A stretch of DNA of 12,364 bases from CAZCDM01 sp964497475 (GTDB lineage: Bacteria > Planctomycetota > Phycisphaerae > SM23-33): positions 1 to 12,364 of the forward strand of contig CAZCDM010000061.1 in NCBI GenBank assembly GCA_964497475.1. Direction: 5' to 3'. The translations under genes were made by a program, and so were the position numbers. Below the pieces are notes generated by a model. That model saw only the letters and a program-made list of their open reading frames with translations, was not told where the DNA came from and did not search any database. Positions within the stretch are counted from its first letter, which is position 1, and each line of letters begins with the position of its first letter. This document shows, one piece after another, positions 4,336 through 10,487 of the stretch.

Positions 4336-7300
4336 TCAGCCCAGCTTGGCCAGGGCGTCGCGGACGGCGGCGATATCCCGCTGCATGTCGTCGAGTCGGC
4401 CTTGTTCCTGCTGGACGATCTCGGCCGGTGCGTTGGCCAGGAATTTTTCGTTGCCCAGCTTGCCCTCGACCCCGCGGATGCCTTTTTCCAGCGTGGCCAG
4501 TTGCTTCTCGAGGCGGGATCGCTCGGCGGCGGTGTCGATGACGTCCAGGACGTAGAGCTTCACGCCGCGGGCGGTGACCGAGCCTGCATTGGCCGGCGGG
4601 TCGACGGCATCGTAGCTGATCTCCAGCGTCTCCAGGCCGGCCAGGGCTTCGATGGTCGGGCGGTTTTCCGTCACGATGTCGCATTCGCCCGTGCCCTCGA
4701 TGACTTCGGCAATGGCTTTAATCTTCTGCGAGGGCGGCACGTTGTGCTGCGTGCGGATATTCCGCACCTGGCGGATCAGGTCGCGCAGCAGCTCGAAGGC
4801 GCTCTCGGCCAGCGGGTCGATGGCGTCGCCATCGGCGCGGGGCCACTCGGCGAGGATCAGCAGGTCTTCCGCGGCGGTATCGCCGGGGCCTCGCGTGGGC
4901 GTCTGGCGGTTGAGGTTCGTCCAGAGCTGCTCGGTGAGGAAGGGCATGGTCGGGTGGAACAGCCGGAGGATCACGTCCAGCCCGTGGGCCAGCAGGGCCC
5001 GGGGCGTGCGATCGCCGGCGGCGATGCGGACCTTGGCGATCTCGACGTACCAGTCGCAGAAGTCGTCCCAGAAGAAGTGGTACAGCCGCTCGGCCAGTTC
5101 GTTGAAGCGATACTCCTCCAACGCCAGCGTGCAATCGCGCACGGCCGCGTTGAGTCGGCTGATGAACCACGCATCGGAGAGGTTATCCGTCGGGCGGATT
5201 TCTTCCCAGCGTGGGCAGCGGATGAGCTGACCGAGCACGAACCGCCCGGCGTTCCAGAGTTTGTTGGCGAGGTTTCGCCCGATGTCGAACTTCGGCGAGC
5301 TGTTGACCTCCCGCCCGTCGGGCAGGGTGAGTTTTTCCAGCGGCATGCGGACGTCCTGCGTCTGCGTGGTCATGCTCACCAGCGTGTAGCGCATCGCGTC
5401 GGCACCGTGGCTGTCGATGACCTCCAGCGGGTCCACGCCATTGCCGAGGCTCTTGGACATCTTCCGCCCCTGGCCGTCCTGGATCATCGCGTGAATGAAG
5501 ACCTCGCTGAAGGGAATGTCCTCGCAGCAGTATTGGCCCATCATGACCATGCGGCTGACCCACAGCGTGATGATTTCCCGGGCGGTGCTCAGCACATCGC
5601 CCGGGTAGAACTTGGCCAGCTCGGGCGTCTGCTCCGGCCAGCCCAGCGTCGAAAACGGCCAGAGCGCCGAAGAGAACCACGTGTCCAGCACGTCGGGGTC
5701 GCGCTGCCAACCCTCGGATTCTAACTGTGCAATAACTGTTGTGTCGGAGTCACCCGGCCTGAATGTCAAAAACGTCGTGAGCGTATTGTCATCATTGTGC
5801 CGTTCTTGGAAATAGTACTGCGTGCCTTTGTATGTCAGGTGACCAGCAGTTTGAGTACGGTCTTGTCTGCCCTGGATTGCATTAATGATTTGTTTTGCAT
5901 TTCCTTGAAGAACATATGCCACACGATCTTCAGTGGTTTGAGACCAGACGGGAATCTGATGGCCCCACCAGAGCTGGCGGGAGATGGGCCAGTCGCGGAG
6001 GTTTTCCAGCCAGGTGCGGTAGTTCTCGGCGTAGCGGTCGGGGGTGAATCGCAGGCGGCCGGACAGCAGGGGCGTCAGGGCCAGGCCGGCCAGGGAGGTC
6101 ACCGGCACGTCGGTGCCGGCGAGGATCGCATTGCCGTCCTCGTCGGCGATGGTTTTTATATCATCCCCTCTGTTTTTGCCGCTTTCGTCTTCTTTGTGTT
6201 CTCGCTTCAAAATATCGTCGGCATCGAGGCCTGGGATGGGAGCCTTGACCGCGACGTACCACTGGTCGGAGAGGTAGGGCTCGATGGGCACATGGCTGCG
6301 GTAGCTGTGGCCGACGGAGTGTTTGTAGTCGGCGACCTTCTCCATGAGTTTTTCCTGGCGGAAGAAATCGACGATGGCTTCGCGGGCTTCGAAGCGGTCC
6401 TTGCCGATGACCCACTCGTCGAGCACGTCGCGATTGGATTCCGGCAGGGCGTCCCAGTCGTCCCAGCCGTGGGCCCGGCTGATCGAGCCGTCCGGGGCCA
6501 TGACGTTGATCATCGGCAGGTCGTGTCGCTGGCCGATCTGGTAATCGTCCGGGTCGTGGGCGGGGGTGACCTTCAGGAAGCCGGTGGAGAACTTCGCCTT
6601 GTCGTCATCGCTGTCCGGGTCGGGCAGGACGACGTGGTCGTCGGCGATGATGGGAATCTCGCGGCCGACGATGGGCAGGCGAACGGTCTTACCCACGAGC
6701 GATTCGGCCCGCGGGTCTTTGGGGTTCATGGCCACGGCGGTATCGCCGAGCATGGTCTCCGGGCGGGTGGTGGCGACGGTGACGTACTCGAGCGTCTGGC
6801 CATCAATGGTCACCGGCTCGACCAGCGGATAGTTGAGGTACCAGAAGTGCCCGTCGATGTCCTGGTGTTCGACTTCGTCGTCGGCCAGGACGGTCTGCGT
6901 GGCCGGGTCCCAGTTGACCAGCCGCTTGCCGCGGTAGATCAGCCCGTCGCGGAAGAGGCGGAAGAACGTCTCGCGGACGGCGGCGGCGCACTGGGCGTCC
7001 ATCGTGAAGCGGGTGCGGTCCCAGTCGCAGCTGCAGCCCATTTTCTGGAGCTGGCCGAGGATGCGGGCTTCGTAGTCATCTTTCCAGGCCTGCACGCGGC
7101 CGACGAATTCTTCGCGGTCGTACTCGGTGCGACGCTTGCCCTCCTCGGCGAGCAGGCGCTTTTCGACGACGGTTTGCGTGGCAATGCCCGCATGGTCGGT
7201 TCCGGGCATCCAGAGGGTATTGCAGCCGCTCATGCGGCGGTAGCGGATCAGGACGTCCTGGAGGGTGTTGTTGAGGGCATGGCCGAGGTGCAGTGCGGCG

Positions 7301-7446
7301 GTGACGTTGGGCGGCGGGATGACCATGCAGAAGCTGCGGCGGTCGTCGGTGGGGTCGGCCGAAAAGGCGCCGGCGTCGAGCCAGGTCTGGTAAATGGCGT
7401 CCTGGACGGCGGCGGGATCGTAATGTTTGGACAGATCGTCGGACAT
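4336..7446 (-). CDS. valS: valyl-tRNA synthetase
   Basis: This class I aminoacyl-tRNA synthetase charges tRNA-Val in the cytoplasm. The 1036-residue product has the HIGH-type motif HLGH (53-56, within PPPNVTAALHLGHALN), the PGTDHAGIATQ block (81-91), the CP1 editing domain with ATTRPETMLGDTAV (225-238), DVLDTWFSSALWPFSTLGW (585-603), KMSKS (662-666), an anticodon-binding domain (about 755-910) and the C-terminal coiled-coil arm (about 971-1036). It is longer than the roughly 880-950 residues usual in bacteria. Two AT-richer insertions account for much of this: residues about 404-440 (acidic and lysine-rich) and about 502-583, between WWGHQIPVW and DVLDTWFSS. The ATG lies 3 nt after the cimA stop (TGA-GCC-ATG), with no Shine-Dalgarno sequence of its own beyond the cimA coding end. 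The two genes are therefore almost certainly co-transcribed and probably translationally coupled. Confidence 0.97.
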   Translation of the reverse strand: MSDDLSKHYDPAAVQDAIYQTWLDAGAFSADPTDDRRSFCMVIPPPNVTAALHLGHALNNTLQDVLIRYRRMSGCNTLWMPGTDHAGIATQTVVEKRLLAEEGKRRTEYDREEFVGRVQAWKDDYEARILGQLQKMGCSCDWDRTRFTMDAQCAAAVRETFFRLFRDGLIYRGKRLVNWDPATQTVLADDEVEHQDIDGHFWYLNYPLVEPVTIDGQTLEYVTVATTRPETMLGDTAVAMNPKDPRAESLVGKTVRLPIVGREIPIIADDHVVLPDPDSDDDKAKFSTGFLKVTPAHDPDDYQIGQRHDLPMINVMAPDGSISRAHGWDDWDALPESNRDVLDEWVIGKDRFEAREAIVDFFRQEKLMEKVADYKHSVGHSYRSHVPIEPYLSDQWYVAVKAPIPGLDADDILKREHKEDESGKNRGDDIKTIADEDGNAILAGTDVPVTSLAGLALTPLLSGRLRFTPDRYAENYRTWLENLRDWPISRQLWWGHQIPVWSQTTEDRVAYVLQGNAKQIINAIQGRQDRTQTAGHLTYKGTQYYFQERHNDDNTLTTFLTFRPGDSDTTVIAQLESEGWQRDPDVLDTWFSSALWPFSTLGWPEQTPELAKFYPGDVLSTAREIITLWVSRMVMMGQYCCEDIPFSEVFIHAMIQDGQGRKMSKSLGNGVDPLEVIDSHGADAMRYTLVSMTTQTQDVRMPLEKLTLPDGREVNSSPKFDIGRNLANKLWNAGRFVLGQLIRCPRWEEIRPTDNLSDAWFISRLNAAVRDCTLALEEYRFNELAERLYHFFWDDFCDWYVEIAKVRIAAGDRTPRALLAHGLDVILRLFHPTMPFLTEQLWTNLNRQTPTRGPGDTAAEDLLILAEWPRADGDAIDPLAESAFELLRDLIRQVRNIRTQHNVPPSQKIKAIAEVIEGTGECDIVTENRPTIEALAGLETLEISYDAVDPPANAGSVTARGVKLYVLDVIDTAAERSRLEKQLATLEKGIRGVEGKLGNEKFLANAPAEIVQQEQGRLDDMQRDIAAVRDALAKLG

Positions 7447-7449
7447 GGC

Positions 7450-9042
7450 TCAGGCGGTTTCTTCGTCGAGGAGTTTGTATTCGATGGCGTCGGTCAGTGC
7501 CAGCCAGCTGGCGTCGATGATGTTTTCGTCCACACCGACCGAGCCGAAGGTCGCGCCGGTCTTGCTGTCGTGCCAGTCGATGACGACACGCACGCGGGCG
7601 GCGGACTCGGCCTGGGTGTTGACGACGCGCACGCGGTAGTCGACCAGGCGGAGATCGTCGATAGCCGGGTAGGCCGGCCGAAGGGCGTAACGCAGCGCGC
7701 TCATGAGCGAGTCGACCGGTCCGTCGCCTTCGCTGACGGTGTGGCGGAGGTCCTCGCCGATGGTGAGTTTGACGATGGCCTCGGTGTTGGCCTCTTCGCT
7801 GTCACGCTTGAGGATGACGCAGCGGTAGTGGTCCAGCGACCAGAGCGGGCGATACCACTTCTCGCCGAGGGTCTTGCGGACGAGGACCTCGAAGCTGGCC
7901 TCGGCGGCTTCGAACTCGTAGCCCTCGTTTTCCATCTCCATAACACGCTGGAGGATGGTGCGCTGGGCGTCTTTGTCGTCGACGATGTCGAACTTACCCG
8001 CGACGGTGGCTGCGATGTTGCTCACGCCGGCCAGCTCGCTGACGAGGATGCGTCGGCGGTTGCCGACCAGCCCAGGGTCGATGTGCTCGTAGGTGGTGGC
8101 GTTGCGCTGCACGGCGTGGACGTGCATGCCGCCCTTGTGCGCGAAGGCCGAGCCGCCCACGTAGGGCTGATTGTCGTGGAAGTTGAGGTTGGCCACTTCG
8201 TAGATGTAGCGGCTGACGCGGGTGAGCTTTTTCAGCGAACCATCAGCCAGCAGATCGTAGCCGTACTTCAGGGAGAGGTTGGCCGCTACGGAGACCAGGT
8301 CCGCATTGCCGGTGCGCTCGCCGATGCCGTTGATCGTGCCCTGGACGTGCGCGGCGCCGCTGCGGACGGCGGTCAGGGAGTTGGCCACGGCCAGGTCGCA
8401 GTCGTTATGACAATGGATGCCGACGGCGGTCTCCGGCAGGGCGGCGGTGACGGTAGCGATGGTCTCGGCGATCTGCTCGGGCGTTGAGCCGCCGTTGGTG
8501 TCGCAGAGCACGAGACAGGCGGCACCGGCCTCGGCGGCGGCGCGGAGGGTCGCGATGGCGTAGTCCGGGTTGGCGCGGTAGCCGTCGAAGAAATGCTCGG
8601 CGTCGTAGAAGGCTTTGCGGTCGGACCGGGCCATCAGGCCGACCGAGTCGGCGATCATCGCGAGGTTCTCGTCTTCGCTGACGCGAAGCACCTCGCGGAC
8701 GTGGAGGTCCCAGGTCTTGCCGACGATGGTGATGACGGGGGCTTCGCTGGCCAGCAGGGCCTGCATGCCGGTATCGTCCTCGGGGGCGATGTCGCGCCGG
8801 CGGGTCATGCCGAACGCGGCCAGGCGGGCCCGGCGGAGATTCAGCGAGCGGACCTCCTGGAAGAATTGCTCATCCTTGGGGTTGCTCAGCGGATAGCCGC
8901 CCTCGATGTAGTCCACGCCGAGGTCGTCGAGCTGCTCGGCGATTTCGAGCTTGTCGCGGAGCGAGAGGCTCACGCCCTGGGCCTGGGTGCCGTCTCGCAG
9001 GGTGGTATCGTAGAGTTCGATGCGTGGGGTAGATGGGGTCAT
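7450..9042 (-). CDS. cimA: (R)-citramalate synthase
   Basis: CimA condenses pyruvate and acetyl-CoA to (R)-citramalate, the first step of the threonine-independent route to 2-oxobutanoate and isoleucine. The 530-residue product has the DRE-TIM metallolyase landmarks DTTLRDGTQ (12-20), HCHND (210-214, metal ligands), NGIGERTGN (238-246) and HKGGMHVHAV (302-311). A C-terminal LeuA-type regulatory domain (about 390-525) is present, where family members bind isoleucine. The N-terminal GTQAQGVSLSLRDKL and GGYPLSNPKDEQFF segments and the 530-residue length fit the CimA branch better than 2-isopropylmalate or homocitrate synthase, though substrate choice is inferred. The ATG at 9042 is chosen because the family starts just before the ELYDTTLRDG strand. 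The frame stays open upstream to 9240, but that extension is Arg/Pro-rich and unconserved. CimA is the first gene of the operon with valS and follows a leader of about 200 nt. Confidence 0.94.
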   Translation of the reverse strand: MTPSTPRIELYDTTLRDGTQAQGVSLSLRDKLEIAEQLDDLGVDYIEGGYPLSNPKDEQFFQEVRSLNLRRARLAAFGMTRRRDIAPEDDTGMQALLASEAPVITIVGKTWDLHVREVLRVSEDENLAMIADSVGLMARSDRKAFYDAEHFFDGYRANPDYAIATLRAAAEAGAACLVLCDTNGGSTPEQIAETIATVTAALPETAVGIHCHNDCDLAVANSLTAVRSGAAHVQGTINGIGERTGNADLVSVAANLSLKYGYDLLADGSLKKLTRVSRYIYEVANLNFHDNQPYVGGSAFAHKGGMHVHAVQRNATTYEHIDPGLVGNRRRILVSELAGVSNIAATVAGKFDIVDDKDAQRTILQRVMEMENEGYEFEAAEASFEVLVRKTLGEKWYRPLWSLDHYRCVILKRDSEEANTEAIVKLTIGEDLRHTVSEGDGPVDSLMSALRYALRPAYPAIDDLRLVDYRVRVVNTQAESAARVRVVIDWHDSKTGATFGSVGVDENIIDASWLALTDAIEYKLLDEETA

Positions 9043-9072
9043 GGTTATCTCGTGGCGTCGAGCCGGTGGTGG

Positions 9073-9102
9073 AAAAGGGGATCGGCCCCGCGGCGGCGGG
9101 GC
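9073..9102 (-). promoter_or_regulatory. mutually exclusive hairpins with T4 tract, candidate attenuator
   Basis: On the minus strand, just after the leader ORF stop, GCCCCGC (9102-9096) can pair with GCGGGGC (9091-9085) around CGCC. The GGGG of that second arm (9089-9086) can instead pair with CCCC (9080-9077) around CCGAT, and this is followed by TTTT (9076-9073). The second, terminator-like stem has only four G-C pairs, so it is weak on its own. The cimA start codon lies 30 nt further on. Confidence 0.3.
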
Positions 9103-9107
9103 GGGAA

Positions 9108-9203
9108 TCAGGGTACGACGGGGGCGGCGAGGGGGGCAATGCCCGCCTCGCAGACGAACCGCTCGGCCGGGTGGCCGGGTGTGTATTGTCCGGTTGTCTG
9201 CAT
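9108..9203 (-). CDS. candidate leader peptide of the cimA-valS operon (31 aa)
   Basis: The ATG at 9203 is preceded by AGGAAGAGG (9215-9207), the best Shine-Dalgarno match in the window, with 3 nt between GAGG and ATG. The peptide starts MQTTGQYTPGHPAERF and ends GIAPLAAPVVP, so Ile22, Leu25, Val29 and Val30 lie close to the TGA at 9110. Most third codon positions are G or C, as in the neighbouring genes. Codons 19-26 fall in a strong hairpin (9150-9128: nine pairs, one C-C mismatch, loop ATT, which is the Ile codon). Competing hairpins and a T4 tract follow the stop. This layout resembles ribosome-mediated attenuation controlled by branched-chain aminoacyl-tRNA, ahead of genes for isoleucine precursor synthesis and ValRS. 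The run of regulatory codons is short, and other frames here are also open, so the call is tentative. Confidence 0.35.
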   Translation of the reverse strand: MQTTGQYTPGHPAERFVCEAGIAPLAAPVVP

Positions 9204-9222
9204 GGGCCTCTTCCTGTTCCGG

Positions 9223-9238
9223 GCCGTCGCGTGACGGC
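9223..9238 (-). other. hairpin at the 5' end of the cimA leader
   Basis: GCCGTC (9238-9233) and GACGGC (9228-9223) form a perfect 6-bp stem around ACGC, beginning about 4 nt after the predicted transcription start. It may protect the transcript's 5' end. Confidence 0.4.
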
Positions 9239-9248
9239 AAGAGTTTCC

Positions 9249-9276
9249 ATTATAGTCTGCCGGACAGGGGAGTCAA
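9249..9276 (-). promoter_or_regulatory. cimA-valS promoter, TTGACT-16-TATAAT
   Basis: On the minus strand TTGACT (9271-9276) lies 16 nt before a perfect TATAAT (9249-9254). This is the strongest promoter by consensus in the window. The predicted start near 9242 leaves a leader of about 200 nt before cimA. Confidence 0.65.
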
Positions 9277-9290
9277 CGTCCGGGCGGGCT

Positions 9291-9318
9291 TTGCCTTTGG
9301 CGAGCGTTGGCGTATAAT
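9291..9318 (+). promoter_or_regulatory. promoter of the aldolase-hisS cluster, TTGCCT-16-TATAAT
   Basis: TTGCCT (9291-9296) lies 16 nt before a perfect TATAAT (9313-9318). Six bases separate the -10 from the ATG at 9325, implying a leaderless transcript. Its -35 lies 15 bp from the -35 of the divergent cimA promoter, so the two could share regulators or compete for polymerase. Confidence 0.6.
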
Positions 9319-9324
9319 CCCGCC

Positions 9325-9963
9325 ATGGAAACCATTCCCAACGAGAAGCTCGATACGTTTCTGGCGGCCTGTCGGGCCGTCCACGGTCATGGCCTGCAGC
9401 AGTGCAGCAGCGGCAATCTTTCGCTGCGGCTCGGCGAGGACCGCATGCTCATTTCCGCCAGCGGGTCGTGGCTGGGATCGATCACGCCGCAGCAGGTTTC
9501 GCTGTGCAGCCTGGCCGGGGCGGAATGTATCAACGGGGTGCGGCCGTCGGTCGAGTCGGTCTTTCATGCGGGCATCCTGGCCCGACGGGAGGCCGTCAAC
9601 GTCGTGCTGCACTTCCAGAGCCCGGCGGCGACGACAATGGCCTGCATGGACACCCGGAAAGTGGACTTTTTCGTCCTGCCGGAGATGGCCTACTACATCG
9701 GGCCGGTCGCGGCCGTGCCGTACATCACGCCCGGTACGGGCGAATTGGCCGAGGCGGTCATTGAGGCGATGAGCGACCACGACATGGCGATTCTGCGGAA
9801 CCACGGGCTGGTGACCGTGGGAGCCAGCTGGGAAGAGGCGGTCCAGCGGGCCTGCTTTTTCGAGCTGATCTGCGATGTGATTCTGCGATCCAACGGCCGG
9901 GCCGATCGACTGAGCCCCCAGGCGATCGACGCGCTGCGGCCGGGCCAGGCGAAGGGAGTCTGA
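9325..9963 (+). CDS. class II aldolase/adducin family protein
   Basis: The family includes zinc-dependent sugar-phosphate aldolases (fuculose-1-phosphate aldolase), ribulose-phosphate 4-epimerase and methylthioribulose-phosphate dehydratase. The 212-residue product shows SGNLSLR (29-35), SASGSWLG (44-51), the PSxE motif (74-77, with the catalytic-position Glu77), VNVVLHFQSPAATTMA (91-106) and RNHGLVTVG (158-166). In FucA the zinc ligands are a His-x-His pair and a later His. Here the pair reads His96-Phe-Gln98, so the second ligand is Gln, while His160 of the third site is kept. The protein may bind metal differently or have a changed reaction, and no substrate can be assigned. The ATG at 9325 is favoured over an upstream TTG at 9307, because TATAAT lies 6 nt before it and overlaps the longer frame. 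It is the first gene of the rightward cluster. Confidence 0.88.
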   Translation: METIPNEKLDTFLAACRAVHGHGLQQCSSGNLSLRLGEDRMLISASGSWLGSITPQQVSLCSLAGAECINGVRPSVESVFHAGILARREAVNVVLHFQSPAATTMACMDTRKVDFFVLPEMAYYIGPVAAVPYITPGTGELAEAVIEAMSDHDMAILRNHGLVTVGASWEEAVQRACFFELICDVILRSNGRADRLSPQAIDALRPGQAKGV

Positions 9964-9965
9964 CC

Positions 9966-10487
9966 GTGGATGCCATGGACTGCGACAAGTGCGACGGGCT
10001 GTGCTGCAAGTACTTCTGCTTCGAGATCGACGAGCCTGACGATTACGACGAGTTCGAGGACGTCCGCTGGTACATCTGCCACGAGGGCGTCAGTGTTCAC
10101 ATCGACGAGGAGGGCGACTGGTACATCCAGATCATGAACCGCTGCCTGAAGCTCGATGAAAAGAACCGCTGCACGATCTACGACGACCGTCCGCTGATCT
10201 GCCGGACCTACGGCCAGGAGTGCGAGGCGACCGGCAACGATTACTGCTACCAGGAAGAGTTCACCACGCCCGAGCAGCTCGATGAATACGCCCGGCGAAC
10301 CCTCGGCCCGGAGGAGTACGACAAAGAAATGCTCAAACGCCGGGCCAAGCTCGACGGCGTGAGCCGCAAGCAGATGCGGGCGAAGCTCATCTCCATCGGC
10401 CGACTCGACCCGCCGGATGAGGGCGGCAAGAAAAAGGGCAAGACCAAACGCAAGGGTAAAGGCAGGAAAGGCAAGGCCACATCGTGA
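9966..10487 (+). CDS. YkgJ-type cysteine cluster protein with Lys-rich tail
   Basis: The 173-residue product begins with the C-x2-C-x3-CC signature (Cys6, Cys9, Cys13, Cys14) followed by Cys18, Cys38, Cys60, Cys69, Cys79, Cys86 and Cys94. The core DEKNRCTIYDDRPLICRTYG (64-83) is typical of the YkgJ family, thought to bind zinc or an iron-sulfur cluster. The function is not established. Residues about 155-171 are almost entirely Lys, Gly and Arg, which suggests contact with nucleic acid or the ribosome (inference). The GTG start at 9966 is chosen over the in-frame ATG at 9975 because AAGGGAG (9952-9958) is 7 nt from the GTG. The start lies 2 nt after the aldolase stop. The stop overlaps the hisS start by 4 nt (GTGA), so translation of the two is probably coupled. 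Confidence 0.9.
   Translation: MDAMDCDKCDGLCCKYFCFEIDEPDDYDEFEDVRWYICHEGVSVHIDEEGDWYIQIMNRCLKLDEKNRCTIYDDRPLICRTYGQECEATGNDYCYQEEFTTPEQLDEYARRTLGPEEYDKEMLKRRAKLDGVSRKQMRAKLISIGRLDPPDEGGKKKGKTKRKGKGRKGKATS

Noticed and set aside
4258..5724. 488-codon plus-strand frame antisense to valS
   Set aside because: Same reasoning: the valS protein is intact with all its motifs, and the antisense peptide is low in complexity and resembles no family.
5797..8487. 896-codon open frame on the plus strand, antisense to cimA and valS
   Set aside because: It runs across two clear, motif-bearing genes on the other strand and the gap between them. Its peptide is a Val/Gly/Asp-rich string with no motifs. Long antisense frames are expected in high-GC genes.
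9043..9240. 66-residue N-terminal extension of CimA from a TTG at 9240
   Set aside because: It is Arg/Pro-rich, not part of the family, and would start at the predicted transcription start. The ATG at 9042 fits the family's N-terminus.
9043..9242. T-box riboswitch in the cimA-valS leader
   Set aside because: I see neither the conserved T-box antiterminator sequence nor the stem I arrangement, and T-boxes are mainly a Gram-positive feature. A leader-peptide mechanism fits better.
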